Shown: in pieces, positions 41,839 to 51,482 of the stretch | Numbering within the stretch: position 1 is the stretch's first letter | Layout of the letters: every line of letters starts with the position of its first letter | NCBI GenBank assembly: GCA_023417065.1 | Contig: JAEZGH010000095.1 | Span: 1-64,000, forward strand | Reading direction: 5' to 3' | Source: Bacteroidota bacterium | Lineage (GTDB): Bacteria > Bacteroidota > Bacteroidia > Cytophagales > Cyclobacteriaceae | Length of the DNA stretch: 64,000 nucleotides | Program-made: the position numbers and the translations under genes | Notes under the pieces: generated by a model | Seen by the model: only the letters and a program-made list of their open reading frames with translations | The model's database searches: none | What the model was told of the DNA's origin: nothing

Positions 41839-43311
41839 ATGTCCCTAGATACATCGAAATTCCTCTTTGAGGCACTCACCTACGATGATGTGCTCCTCGT
41901 CCCCGCGTATTCTGAAGTAGTCCCCCGCGAAACCGACACTACCTCCTACCTTACGCCGAACATTAAACTGAACATCCCGATTGTGTCCGCCGCGATGGAC
42001 ACGGTAACCGAAGCCGACCTCGCAATCAGCATTGCCCTCGAAGGCGGTGTTGGATTCATTCACAAGAACATGAAGATCGAACAGCAGGCCGAACAGGTTC
42101 GGAAAGTTAAACGATCGCAAAGCGGTATGATTCTCGATCCGATCACCCTTGAGGTACACGCCACGGTGCGCGAAGCGGAGAAGATCATGCGTGAATACAA
42201 AATCGGTGGCATCCCCGTCGTCGACCAGAATCGAAAACTCGTGGGTATCATCACCAACCGCGACCTTCGTTTTCAAAAGGACATGGACCTCCAGGTTGAG
42301 AACATCATGACAAAAGAAAATCTCATCACTGCACCCGAAGGAATAACGTTGGATCAGGCCGAAGGCACGCTGAAGAATCATAAAATTGAAAAGCTGCCGA
42401 TCGTCGACAAGCAGGGACGGCTTACGGGACTTATTACTTTCAAAGACATTCGTAAGAAGAAAAACAAACCCAATGCTTGCCAGGATAAATATGGCCGGTT
42501 GAGAGTAGGAGCCGCCATCGGTGTCACTCCTGACATCATCGAAAGAATCGAAGCCCTCAAACAGGCCGGTGTCGACGTAATATCAATTGATACCGCGCAT
42601 GGTCATCAGATCAATGTTCTCAATGCCACCAAGACTGTCAAGTCAAAGTTCCCTGAACTCGACCTGGTAGCAGGAAACATCGCCACCGGTGAAGCAGCAA
42701 AAGCATTGGCTGCCGCAGGTGCCGATGCCATTAAAGTAGGCGTGGGCCCCGGAAGTATCTGTACCACACGCGTTGTAGCAGGTGTTGGACTTCCGCAGCT
42801 TTCAGCTGTTTACGAAGCGGCAAAAGCAGTGAAGGGTTCAAATGTCAAGATCATTGCTGACGGCGGGATTCGCTTCTCCGGCGACCTCGTTAAGGCCATT
42901 GCAGCCGGTGCTGATTGTATCATGATCGGGTCGCTGCTCGCCGGGACAGAAGAAGCTCCAGGCCAGGTAATCATTTATGAAGGGCGTAAGTTCAAGACGT
43001 ATCGCGGTATGGGATCCCTCGAAGCTATGGAGACCGGATCTAAAGATCGTTACTTCCAGGATGTCGAAGATGATGTGAAGAAGCTTGTACCTGAAGGAAT
43101 ATCCGGTCGGGTGCCGTACAAAGGTCTTGTATCAGAGGTACTGTATCAGATGGTCGGTGGCCTCAGGGCTGGAATGGGTTACTGCGGAGCGCCGGATATC
43201 GAACGTCTGAAGGAAGCCAAGTTTGTAAAAATCACTTCCGCCGGCGTTGTCGAAAGTCACCCACATGACGTGACCATCACACGAGAAGCACCAAATTACA
43301 GCCGGAAGTAA
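41839..43311 (+). CDS. guaB: IMP dehydrogenase
   Basis: The 490 aa enzyme oxidises IMP to XMP, the committed step to GMP. It has the split TIM barrel with two CBS domains between (about 95-205). The active-site loop GPGSICTTRVVAGVG carries the catalytic Cys308. Downstream are the phosphate-binding IIADGGIRFSGDLVKAIAAG, the flap Tyr/Arg region (KTYRGMGSLEAM) and GRVPYKGLVSEV. Length is standard. It has its own -7 box upstream and a terminator downstream, so it is a single-gene unit. Confidence 0.98.
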   Translation: MSLDTSKFLFEALTYDDVLLVPAYSEVVPRETDTTSYLTPNIKLNIPIVSAAMDTVTEADLAISIALEGGVGFIHKNMKIEQQAEQVRKVKRSQSGMILDPITLEVHATVREAEKIMREYKIGGIPVVDQNRKLVGIITNRDLRFQKDMDLQVENIMTKENLITAPEGITLDQAEGTLKNHKIEKLPIVDKQGRLTGLITFKDIRKKKNKPNACQDKYGRLRVGAAIGVTPDIIERIEALKQAGVDVISIDTAHGHQINVLNATKTVKSKFPELDLVAGNIATGEAAKALAAAGADAIKVGVGPGSICTTRVVAGVGLPQLSAVYEAAKAVKGSNVKIIADGGIRFSGDLVKAIAAGADCIMIGSLLAGTEEAPGQVIIYEGRKFKTYRGMGSLEAMETGSKDRYFQDVEDDVKKLVPEGISGRVPYKGLVSEVLYQMVGGLRAGMGYCGAPDIERLKEAKFVKITSAGVVESHPHDVTITREAPNYSRK

Positions 43312-43366
43312 GCCGTTCGTTCTCAGAAAGCTTCTTTCAAATACCATATTATTCATATAATTGTAG

Positions 43367-43394
43367 GCCAGTCCGCGGATTGGCTTATTTTTTT
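43367..43394 (+). terminator. Terminator after guaB
   Basis: Stem GCCAGTC (43367-43373) / GATTGGC (43378-43384, one G-T pair), loop CGCG, followed by TTATTTTTTT. It ends 17 bp before the GTG start of the next gene. Confidence 0.85.
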
Positions 43395-43411
43395 GCCCAG
43401 AGATCCAATTT

Positions 43412-45475
43412 GTGAGGACCAAAGCCATTATTCGGTTGCTGTTTACCGTCGGGGTAATTACCTGGCTGGCGCTGGTATTCACTGATATTTCCATCGTCTT
43501 TACGGAATCAACCGGCAACGTTAAACAGGATGTCCCCCACTGGATTCCCGAACTGCTTCTGAACCTGTTTATCCTCTCGGTTTTCTATTACTACAAACTG
43601 AAGATCGAACGCGATGAGGTATTGAACTTCATCGACCTCCTCTGGCGGGTTTTCGCAACAGGGCTGATCGCCACCGTTATTTCTCTTTCACTTTGGCTGT
43701 TCGAATCCCTAATGGGAAATACGCGGCTGACAAGCCTGCCCGTATTCCGGGACTTCATCTACCTGGTGAACCTTGGCCTGATGCTGGGGTTTCTGATGAT
43801 GACGTTCACCGTGTGGAAACGCCTCATCCTCTACCAAAAGTCGAAATGGCTTCTCCGGCTTTGGACGTTCTTTGAAATCGGACTCCTGCTAACGCTGATC
43901 TATAACACTTTCGCCCTCCCGAAAGCGGACTGGCTTTTTGGTGTAGTACTCGGTATTCTCGTGCTGACCGGCGTCGTGCTTTCCGGAAACATGAAGTGGG
44001 TCGCCTACCTTAATTTCCGGCAAAAGTGGACCAGCCTGTTGCTGCTGCTGTTGACTGTCTTCTATCTGCTGTACATCCTCTTTATTAACTCCAAATCAGT
44101 CGAAGACCTCCGCTCGCTAACGCCTTACTTTACCGACTACAAGTCGCATCTGTTCATTCAGGCGCTCATAATTTTTGTGGCTATCTATGCCGTGTTCTCG
44201 TTCCTCGTTATCCTGTTCAACCTCCCTACGACATCGGTATTTGAACAGAAACTCGAAGAGGTCGTCAACTTTCAACGGATCAGTCAGTCGATACAAACCG
44301 AACAAAGCGAAGAAAGCGTATACAACATCCTCCTTGAAGCATCAGTAAGTACGGTGTTTGCCGATGCCGCCTGGCTTGAAATCCATAGTGCATCAGGCGG
44401 TCATAAGTTCTTTACGTATCGCACAACGGCGAAGGAGGCCAGCGAAATCACGGAACACCTGAAGTCCCTTCACATCAAAGGTGTTCTTGACCAGGGCAGT
44501 GACAAGACCAGGAACCTGAGCAAGCACCTCGCCTCACTGAAAGGCTCGCGGTTCCGATCCATTCTGGCCTTTCCGATCTTCGTCAAGGGCGAAAACATCG
44601 GGCAGCTTGCCCTGCTCAAGGAGCTCCCCGAGGGATTCAATAAAGAAATGACCAAGATCGTCTCGACCTTTGCGAACCAGGCTGGAATTTCCATTGAAAA
44701 CTTCCGCCTGATGGAAGAAGCCCTCCAGAATGAGCGCTATAAGGAAGAGCTGAAAATCGCCAAAAACGTTCAGAAAAGCCTCCTCCCGAACTTGCTTCAC
44801 ACGCATGAAGACTTCGACATCGCGGCATTTTCAGAATCAGCGGATGAGGTTGGGGGCGACTACTATGATACGATCCGGATCAGCCCTGAACTGGTGGCAT
44901 TGATAATTGCCGACGTATCCGGCAAGGGGACCACGGCTGCCTTCCACATGTCACAGATGAAAGGCATATTCCACAGCCTTGCGCAATACGATATTCAGCC
45001 GGACGAGTTCATGCTGCGGGCCAACCAGGCACTGGTTGCTTGTTTAGAGCGCGGATCCTTCATTTCGGCCACCTATTTCGCCATCGATACTGTTGAAAAC
45101 AGAATACGATACGCCCGGGCCGGCCATTGCCCGGTATTGTACTATTCAGCCCGAAAAGGCAAGGCCGAGTTTTTCAAGGACCGCGGTATTGCGCTGGGAA
45201 TGGTCAGAAACAAGAGTTATGCGCAGTTCATCCAAACAAACGAGTTTACCTACGAACCGGGCGATATAATGGTACTTTATACAGACGGTATCACAGAGGC
45301 CAAGAACGGGAAGGGGGACGAGTTTGGCTACGAGCGGCTTGCGGAGCTGATTATGGATGTTAAGGGCCAAAATGCGAAGGAAATCCAGGATTACATCATA
45401 AAAACGCTGTATCAGTTCTCGGAAACGAAGAACATAAACGACGACTATACGACTATGATCGTCAAGTTTAGGTGA
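43412..45475 (+). CDS. Membrane PP2C-type phosphatase with GAF domain (RsbU-like)
   Basis: The 687 aa protein starts with GTG. About eight transmembrane helices fill residues 1-275, then a GAF-like domain (about 300-430) and a C-terminal SpoIIE/RsbU PP2C domain (about 470-687): KNVQKSLLPNL, SADEVGGDYYDTIRI, LIIADVSGKGTTAAFHMSQM, RYARAGHCPVLYYS, DRGIALGM and YTDGITEAKN. The Asp residues that bind metal are present. In partner switching this class dephosphorylates a STAS antagonist; that gene follows 55 bp downstream, with the matching kinase after it. The membrane part and GAF domain would receive the signal. Confidence 0.9.
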   Translation: MRTKAIIRLLFTVGVITWLALVFTDISIVFTESTGNVKQDVPHWIPELLLNLFILSVFYYYKLKIERDEVLNFIDLLWRVFATGLIATVISLSLWLFESLMGNTRLTSLPVFRDFIYLVNLGLMLGFLMMTFTVWKRLILYQKSKWLLRLWTFFEIGLLLTLIYNTFALPKADWLFGVVLGILVLTGVVLSGNMKWVAYLNFRQKWTSLLLLLLTVFYLLYILFINSKSVEDLRSLTPYFTDYKSHLFIQALIIFVAIYAVFSFLVILFNLPTTSVFEQKLEEVVNFQRISQSIQTEQSEESVYNILLEASVSTVFADAAWLEIHSASGGHKFFTYRTTAKEASEITEHLKSLHIKGVLDQGSDKTRNLSKHLASLKGSRFRSILAFPIFVKGENIGQLALLKELPEGFNKEMTKIVSTFANQAGISIENFRLMEEALQNERYKEELKIAKNVQKSLLPNLLHTHEDFDIAAFSESADEVGGDYYDTIRISPELVALIIADVSGKGTTAAFHMSQMKGIFHSLAQYDIQPDEFMLRANQALVACLERGSFISATYFAIDTVENRIRYARAGHCPVLYYSARKGKAEFFKDRGIALGMVRNKSYAQFIQTNEFTYEPGDIMVLYTDGITEAKNGKGDEFGYERLAELIMDVKGQNAKEIQDYIIKTLYQFSETKNINDDYTTMIVKFR

Positions 45476-45530
45476 TGAAAAGCAGGAAAATAAGTACGAA
45501 CATTAAATTTAAATATAACGTTAAAACCCT

Positions 45531-45875
45531 ATGATCCACATTAAAAGATTGCAGGAAGACGGTTCCGATGTAATCGTTTTGATCGGCGAAATTGACGCCA
45601 GCTCCTCTATCGAACTGGACCTGGCGATAGCCAAAAGTGTGGGTGAAGGCTACTCCCGAATTCTCATTGACTGTACTTCGCTGGAATATATCTCGTCTGC
45701 CGGACTGGGTGTTTTCATGTCGTACATCGAAGAATTTAAAGACCGGGGAATCCGAATGGTGCTCTTTGGGATGAACGAGAAGGTAGCTAATACGTTCGAG
45801 ATACTGGGACTTAACGAGCTGTTGAAAATTGGAAGAGACAAAGTCGAAGCAAAGCAAATGGTCAATGAATTATAA
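45531..45875 (+). CDS. STAS-domain anti-sigma factor antagonist (RsbV/SpoIIAA-like)
   Basis: The 114 aa protein is a single STAS domain: VIVLIGEIDASSSIELDLAI, RILIDCTSLEYISSAGLGVF (with the phosphorylatable Ser55/Ser56 just before AGLG), then RGIRMVLFGMNEKVANTFEI followed by LGL. Unphosphorylated forms bind the anti-sigma kinase and release its target. The last 11 nt overlap the kinase gene, a typical coupling of antagonist and kinase. Confidence 0.92.
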   Translation: MIHIKRLQEDGSDVIVLIGEIDASSSIELDLAIAKSVGEGYSRILIDCTSLEYISSAGLGVFMSYIEEFKDRGIRMVLFGMNEKVANTFEILGLNELLKIGRDKVEAKQMVNEL

Positions 45876-46278
45876 GTATAAAGTCGGTTGCAGCATTGAG
45901 AATCTCAAGGGTGTGCGCGATTTTATCCGTGCATCACTGAAGAAGCATGAAATCGCTGAATTAGCGATCAGCGAAATTGTGCTCGCCCTCGACGAGATGT
46001 GCTCCAACCTGATGATACATGCCCATAATTGCAATCCGGACGAGCTTTTTGAAATTCATATTCATATCGAAAACAATAAACCGCTCGTGTTTGAGTTAAT
46101 TGACGATGGAACTGTTTTCAATATCAACCAGTTTAACGAGCCGGCGTTGAACAATATCATCCATGAAAAGCGCAAGGGCGGTCTCGGTATCCGACTCGTT
46201 AAGTCCATTATGGACAAGGTTGAATACCACCATCAAAGCGGACGAAACGTCTGCCGCCTGACTAAAACGCTTGAGTAA
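45865..46278 (+). CDS. Anti-sigma-type serine kinase (RsbW-like HATPase)
   Basis: The 137 aa protein is a GHKL ATPase of the RsbW/SpoIIAB type: EIVLALDEMCSNLMIHAHN (N-box), LIDDGTVFN (G1) and KRKGGLGIRLVKSIMD (G2). It is expected to phosphorylate the STAS protein encoded just upstream and to hold a target in check. The target is not a sigma factor in this window. The open frame extends to 45829, but ATG 45865 fits the domain start and overlaps the STAS gene by 11 nt. Confidence 0.9.
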   Translation: MNYKYKVGCSIENLKGVRDFIRASLKKHEIAELAISEIVLALDEMCSNLMIHAHNCNPDELFEIHIHIENNKPLVFELIDDGTVFNINQFNEPALNNIIHEKRKGGLGIRLVKSIMDKVEYHHQSGRNVCRLTKTLE

Positions 46279-46293
46279 AATGTTTCCCCACCC

Positions 46294-48258
46294 ATGATCC
46301 TACGCGCAGTTCTACTCCTGCTCTGCTCATGTTTCGTTACAAGTCACTACGGGCAATCAACCAGTAAGCCCGGCAAAAAATCCAAACCCGTAACCCTGTT
46401 CACGGTAAACCGAAAACCTGTCGTCGCCGACGAGTTCATCTACCTCTACAGGAAAAATCATCAGAACCCCGACGAAGACTATACCACGGAAAAGATCGAA
46501 GAGTACCTGAATCTGTATGTCAACTTCAAGTTAAAAGTTGAGGAAGCCAGATTCCGGGGAATGGATACTACCGCCGCATTCAAAAGAGAATTCTCCCAAT
46601 ACAAGGAAGAACTTCGCAAGCCATACCTTCCCGGGAACGGCCTTACAGATAGCCTGGTGCGTCTCACCTATGACCGCCTGAAGGAGGAAGTGCGGGCTGC
46701 CCACATCCTTATCTCGCTGACGCCGGATGCACCCGCCGAGGATACGCTGAAGGCATACAGCCGTATCGCGGACCTCCGGGAAAGAGCGTTGCGTGGCGAG
46801 AAGTTTGAAGACCTCGCCGCGAACTTTTCGGAAGACCCGTCGGCAAAAATGAATCACGGTGACCTCGGTTACTTCACCGCGCTGCAGATGGTCTATCCGT
46901 TTGAGTCGGCAGCGTATACTACCCCTGTCGGCGAGATCAGCACGCCGGTGCGCACGCGTTTTGGCTACCACATTCTGAAGGTCTACGACCGACGCCCCGC
47001 AAGGGAGGAGGTTGAGGTCGCCCATATCATGATCCGAACCGGTGATCAGACCGACAACGAACTGGCTAAGGACAAGATTTTCTCCGTCTATGAACAACTT
47101 CAGGCGGGTCGCGACTGGAATGACCTGTGCCGCGAATACTCGGAGGATCCGGCGTCACGCGATAACGGCGGAAAGCTTCGACCATTTCGCGCCGGACAGA
47201 TGAGCAATGTTCCGGAGTTCGAACGTGTCGCGCTCGAACTTAACGAGCCGAAACAGTTTTCAGATCCATTCCAAACGCAATACGGCTGGCACATCGTGCG
47301 CCTCGAACGTAAGATACCGCTGGCCCCGTTTTCCGAGATGACAGCCTCGCTGAAAAACAGGGTAAGCCGCGACGAACGGACACAGATATCGAAGCAGGCA
47401 CTGCAGAAGCGGCTAAGGACCGATTTCGCGCTCACCGAGAATGACGTGGTAAAGGCGCGAGTCCTCAAGCTCCCGGATTCCGTCTTGCAGGCGGGCACTC
47501 TTCAAGGCGCCGACAGCAAGCTTGCATCGTCAGAATTGCTCAGACTCGATGGAAAACCGTATAAGGTATCCGATTTCCTGGCCTATGCGCAGCGCGACGA
47601 AGCTGTGCGGCGACAAGGCTCCCGAAGCGTTGCAGCCCTTTACGAGCAGTTTATCGACGACACCATTCTGGAGCTGCAGGAGCGCAAAGTGCTCAACAAC
47701 CATCCTGAATACGGATATCTTCTGAACGAGTACTATGAAGGAATTCTGTTATTCGAGATCATGGAAAAGGAAGTCTGGAATAAAGCGTCCGAAGACTCCA
47801 CAGGTCAGCATAAGTATTACCAGAAAAACGATTCAAAGTATACGGCCGGTCCGCGTGTGAAAGCGTCGCTTTATTCGACGGCCGACGAATCGCTGCTCGG
47901 ACCTTTGCAGGATGTACTCAGCGAAGGCAACACCGGCACGATTCAGGAGTTCGTTACGCGGAATAAAATCAGGATTGAAACAGGCTACTTCTCTCCGGAG
48001 GAAAAAGCTGTGTTGAAGAAGGTTCCTACCGAACCGGGAATTCATCGGGGAGAAAACAATGGAATGTATTACCTTGCATGGTTAAAAGAAATTCTTCCCG
48101 CAGGCAAAATGTCTTTTGAGGAAGCACGACCGGCAGTTATTGCGGATTATCAGAATTATCTGGAAGCGGAATGGCTTTCCGTTCTAAGGCAGAAGTATCC
48201 GGTCAAACTTAACGCAGCGGGGCGAAAACTGATCTTCAAGGAGTTAGAGAAACACTAA
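46294..48258 (+). CDS. Periplasmic peptidyl-prolyl isomerase with two parvulin domains
   Basis: The 654 aa protein has a signal peptide (MILRAVLLLLCSCFVTSHYG). Two parvulin domains follow: about 125-230 (VRAAHILISLTPDAPAEDT, FSEDPSAKMNHGDLGYFTA, TRFGYHILKVYDRRP) and about 230-345 (EVEVAHIMIRTGDQ, YSEDPASRDNGGKLRPF, TQYGWHIVRLERK). The C-terminal half is SurA/PpiD-like helical without clear motifs. It probably folds outer membrane proteins. It starts 15 bp after the anti-sigma kinase and is 1 bp from the next gene, so it appears to share a transcript with the partner-switch module. Confidence 0.9.
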   Translation: MILRAVLLLLCSCFVTSHYGQSTSKPGKKSKPVTLFTVNRKPVVADEFIYLYRKNHQNPDEDYTTEKIEEYLNLYVNFKLKVEEARFRGMDTTAAFKREFSQYKEELRKPYLPGNGLTDSLVRLTYDRLKEEVRAAHILISLTPDAPAEDTLKAYSRIADLRERALRGEKFEDLAANFSEDPSAKMNHGDLGYFTALQMVYPFESAAYTTPVGEISTPVRTRFGYHILKVYDRRPAREEVEVAHIMIRTGDQTDNELAKDKIFSVYEQLQAGRDWNDLCREYSEDPASRDNGGKLRPFRAGQMSNVPEFERVALELNEPKQFSDPFQTQYGWHIVRLERKIPLAPFSEMTASLKNRVSRDERTQISKQALQKRLRTDFALTENDVVKARVLKLPDSVLQAGTLQGADSKLASSELLRLDGKPYKVSDFLAYAQRDEAVRRQGSRSVAALYEQFIDDTILELQERKVLNNHPEYGYLLNEYYEGILLFEIMEKEVWNKASEDSTGQHKYYQKNDSKYTAGPRVKASLYSTADESLLGPLQDVLSEGNTGTIQEFVTRNKIRIETGYFSPEEKAVLKKVPTEPGIHRGENNGMYYLAWLKEILPAGKMSFEEARPAVIADYQNYLEAEWLSVLRQKYPVKLNAAGRKLIFKELEKH

Positions 48259-48259
48259 A

Positions 48260-49156
48260 TTGTTGCAAGAAGTAATATCAAGGGTCCGGTCAACCGGTAT
48301 AATAAGACATTTTTTTGTTGGCCTGACGCTCGTGGTCGGCCTGTCATCATGCGCCCGGTTTGCCAAAAAGGACGAAAACAGAACGGCAGTAGCCCGGGTC
48401 GGCAACACATACCTTTATCAGGATGAACTTCGCGGGATAACGCCACCGGGACTTCCGCAGGCCGATAGTGTCCAGCGGGTGGAGGCATACATCGACAGCT
48501 GGATACGAAAACAACTGTTGATTCAGGAGGCCACCCGCCGGATCGATATCAACGAAGCAGAAGTTGAACGCAGAATCCTGGACTACCGCTACAGCATCAT
48601 TGCCTATGAGTTTCAAACTCAGTATGTCCGCGAAAAGCTCGATACTGCAGTATCGCAGACCGAAATTGAGGCGTACTACAAGGGAAATCTCGACAACTTC
48701 ATCCTCAAACAAAATATCGTCCAGGCGACGTTTATCAAAGTCCCCAAAACAGCTCCCCGCATTGATCGGATAAAGGAAATGATCGAGGCCAATTCAGACC
48801 GCGATGAGCGTGAACTGAAGTCGTACTGCCTGAGTTTCGCCGCCGCATTCCAGCTCGCCGACAGCACCTGGATGGTCTTCGACGACCTCGTCCGAAATTC
48901 ACCACTCGCTGAAATCCCAAATAAAATACAGTTCCTTAAGGCGAATCCGTATTATGAAACATCTGATGATAACTATCTTTACTTTTTGAAAGTGAATAAT
49001 TATCGCATTTCAGACAATGTGTCTCCGCTTGAATTCGTCCGCGACGAAATACGGAACATAATCCTCAACAAAAGAAAAGTTCAACTGGTCCAGGAGCTGG
49101 AAGAGAAAGTATATGGCGACGCCTCTGCGAGGCAGAAATTTGAGATCTACAAATAA
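48260..49156 (+). CDS. SurA-N-like periplasmic chaperone lipoprotein without a parvulin domain
   Basis: The 298 aa protein starts with TTG, 1 bp after the previous stop. A lipoprotein signal (VGLTLVVGLSSC) is near residue 31. The first half has the SurA N-terminal pattern: AVARVGNTYLYQDELRGI, YIDSWIRKQLLIQEATRR, EVERRILDYRYSIIAYEF. There is no parvulin GG.LG or FGYHI motif, so it is likely a chaperone only. Its place between two isomerase genes is a standard Bacteroidota arrangement. No ATG occurs in the first 60 codons. Confidence 0.82.
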   Translation: MLQEVISRVRSTGIIRHFFVGLTLVVGLSSCARFAKKDENRTAVARVGNTYLYQDELRGITPPGLPQADSVQRVEAYIDSWIRKQLLIQEATRRIDINEAEVERRILDYRYSIIAYEFQTQYVREKLDTAVSQTEIEAYYKGNLDNFILKQNIVQATFIKVPKTAPRIDRIKEMIEANSDRDERELKSYCLSFAAAFQLADSTWMVFDDLVRNSPLAEIPNKIQFLKANPYYETSDDNYLYFLKVNNYRISDNVSPLEFVRDEIRNIILNKRKVQLVQELEEKVYGDASARQKFEIYK

Positions 49157-49157
49157 T

Positions 49158-50510
49158 ATGAAAAACAACGTGTTCTACGATATCAGAAAGTGGTTGCTGG
49201 CATTCGGGATGTTCGCCATTGCGCACGCTGCTACAGCCCAGGAAGGATTTGTGGTAGATGAGATCATTGCCAAGGTCGACAACTACATCGTCCTCAAATC
49301 AGAACTGGACCGCGCGTATCAGGACTATATCACAAATGGAGGTACGCCGTCGGAACGTATCCGCTGTCAGTACCTCGCGCTGCTCATTCGTGGAAAGCTG
49401 ATGATGGCTAAGGCCGAAATCGATTCGGTCGTGGTGCTCGACGCCGAGGTCGATGCCAATACCAAAAACAGGATGGACATCATCCTGTCGCAGTCAGGAA
49501 AAACTGTCGACGAACTCGAGGCACTTTATGGCAAAACCATGGAACAGATCCGCCTCGAACTCCGTGAACAGATTCGCGAGCAGATGGTCGTAGGCCGGAT
49601 GGAAGACCATATCACACAAGACATAAAAGTAACGCCGTCGGAAGTACGCCGTTTCTTCAACCGCATCCCGAAAGACAGTCTCGATTATTTCTCCGCGTCA
49701 GTTGAGGTGGCACAGATCGTCAAAGTTGCAGAAGTGAACGAAGCACAGAAGAACGCCACCAAAGCCCAGTTGATCGAACTGCGCAACCGTATCCTCGCAG
49801 GTGAAGATTTTGGAAAACTCGCACGCGAGTTTTCCGACGATCCAAGTGTGACAGGAAATAGTGGCAATATGGGGTGGGTCGGCCGCGGCCGAATGGTACC
49901 CGAGTACGAAGCGATGGCCTTTAAACTCAAGCCGGGAGAAATATCCATGCCCTTCGAGACAAGCTTTGGCTTCCACATCATGCAGTTGCTGGAGCGTCGC
50001 GGAAACGAATACAACTCGCGACATATCCTGATCTCACCTCGTCCATCAGAAGAAGATTTGCAGAAGGCAAGCCGCTACCTCGACAGCCTGCGGACAAAAA
50101 TCCAGAATGATACGATCACCTTTGAACGTGCGGCGAAGGAGTATTCCGACGACGTTGAAACCAAAGGTAACGGGGGCTTTTTCAGCGACCGCGACAGTAA
50201 TACGCGTTTGCTGGTGGATGAACTGGATCCCGTTATATTCTTCACGGTAGATACAATGAAAGTGGGGACGATCTCACGACCAATCGTTTATCGCACTGAC
50301 GACGGCAAAGACGCCGTCCGGATTCTGTACTATAAATCCCGGATTCCACCGCACCAGGCTTCGCTGGAACAAGACTGGACACGTATCCAGAATGCTACCT
50401 TAAATCATAAAAAGGACCGCGCACTTCAGAAATGGTTTCTGAAAGCCAGAAAAGATGTGTTTATTAGTATCGATGAGGAATATGATTTCTGCGGAATCCT
50501 AGACGAATAA
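49158..50510 (+). CDS. surA: SurA-like periplasmic peptidyl-prolyl isomerase
   Basis: From ATG 49158 the product is 450 aa with a signal peptide (LLAFGMFAIAHAATA, before QE). The SurA N-domain starts with FVVDEIIAKVDNYIVLKSEL. Two parvulin domains follow: about 175-275 (VEVAQIVKVAEVNEAQ, FSDDPSVTGNSGNMGWVGRG, TSFGFHIMQLLERRG) and 280-385 (NSRHILISPRPSEEDLQ, YSDDVETKGNGGFF). It is the main candidate for outer membrane protein folding. The open frame begins at 49113 inside the previous gene, but the signal peptide starts at 49158, 1 bp after that stop. Confidence 0.92.
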   Translation: MKNNVFYDIRKWLLAFGMFAIAHAATAQEGFVVDEIIAKVDNYIVLKSELDRAYQDYITNGGTPSERIRCQYLALLIRGKLMMAKAEIDSVVVLDAEVDANTKNRMDIILSQSGKTVDELEALYGKTMEQIRLELREQIREQMVVGRMEDHITQDIKVTPSEVRRFFNRIPKDSLDYFSASVEVAQIVKVAEVNEAQKNATKAQLIELRNRILAGEDFGKLAREFSDDPSVTGNSGNMGWVGRGRMVPEYEAMAFKLKPGEISMPFETSFGFHIMQLLERRGNEYNSRHILISPRPSEEDLQKASRYLDSLRTKIQNDTITFERAAKEYSDDVETKGNGGFFSDRDSNTRLLVDELDPVIFFTVDTMKVGTISRPIVYRTDDGKDAVRILYYKSRIPPHQASLEQDWTRIQNATLNHKKDRALQKWFLKARKDVFISIDEEYDFCGILDE

Positions 50511-50513
50511 TCA

Positions 50514-51482
50514 ATGACGAAATACAGCTCTGACGTTGAAGCGGCCGATGCCCTGGCCGAATCTTACAAAAACCTGAAACGCGAAATTGCCAAAGTGGTC
50601 GTCGGTCAGGATGAGGTTGTACAACAAGTGCTGACAGCCATCTTTTGTCAGGGCCATTCGCTTCTGGTAGGTGTTCCCGGTCTCGCCAAAACGCTACTCG
50701 TTCAGACAATAGCAACGTCGCTGGATCTGGAATTCAAAAGAATTCAGTTCACTCCGGATTTGATGCCCTCCGATATCGTCGGGGCTGAAACCATGGATCG
50801 CGAACGGAACTTCAAATTCGTCAAAGGACCTGTATTCGCCAACATCGTCCTCGCAGATGAAATAAACAGAACGCCCCCCAAAACTCAGGCTGCCCTTCTT
50901 GAATCCATGCAGGAGTATGCGGTGACTATCGCCGGACAAAGATATCCGCTGCCGCGACCCTTCTTCGTTCTTGCAACGCAAAACCCGATTGAGCAGGAGG
51001 GTACATACCCCTTGCCGGAAGCACAGCTTGACCGTTTCATGTTCAACATCATGCTCACATACCCCACCTTTAAGGAAGAAGTGGAGGTCGTGAAAAGCAC
51101 AACTACAGACGAACCCAAAACGGTAAACAAGATTCTTTCAGGCGAAGAGATTGCATACTTTCAGCATCTTGTTCGTCGCGTGCCTGTACCCGACAATGTG
51201 GTGGAGTATGCAGTAAAACTTGTGAGCAAAACCAGACCGCATAGCAACGGCTCGGAAAATGCCCTTGCAAATGAATTTCTCGATTGGGGCGCCGGCCCCA
51301 GAGCTTCCCAGTTCCTTGTTATGGGCTCGAAATGCAACGCACTGCTAAATGGTAAGTATTCGCCGGATATCGAAGACGTTCAGGCAATCGCTAAACCCGT
51401 ATTGAGACACCGGATCGTGAGAAACTTCAAAGCCGAAGCTGAAGGAATTACCGTCGACAATCTTATCGGGAAAATGCTCTAG
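50514..51482 (+). CDS. MoxR-family AAA+ ATPase
   Basis: The 322 aa protein has the MoxR signatures: Walker A GVPGLAKT, RIQFTPDLMPSDIVGAET, Walker B VLADEINRTPPKTQAALLES, sensor LATQNPIEQEGTYPLPEAQL with DRFMF. MoxR proteins act as chaperones that activate or assemble other complexes, often with DUF58 and von Willebrand proteins. Those partners are absent here: the next gene is convergent. It starts 3 bp after surA, placing it at the end of the long operon. Its stop codon TAG shares the palindrome CTAG with the stop of the convergent regulator. Confidence 0.94.
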   Translation: MTKYSSDVEAADALAESYKNLKREIAKVVVGQDEVVQQVLTAIFCQGHSLLVGVPGLAKTLLVQTIATSLDLEFKRIQFTPDLMPSDIVGAETMDRERNFKFVKGPVFANIVLADEINRTPPKTQAALLESMQEYAVTIAGQRYPLPRPFFVLATQNPIEQEGTYPLPEAQLDRFMFNIMLTYPTFKEEVEVVKSTTTDEPKTVNKILSGEEIAYFQHLVRRVPVPDNVVEYAVKLVSKTRPHSNGSENALANEFLDWGAGPRASQFLVMGSKCNALLNGKYSPDIEDVQAIAKPVLRHRIVRNFKAEAEGITVDNLIGKML

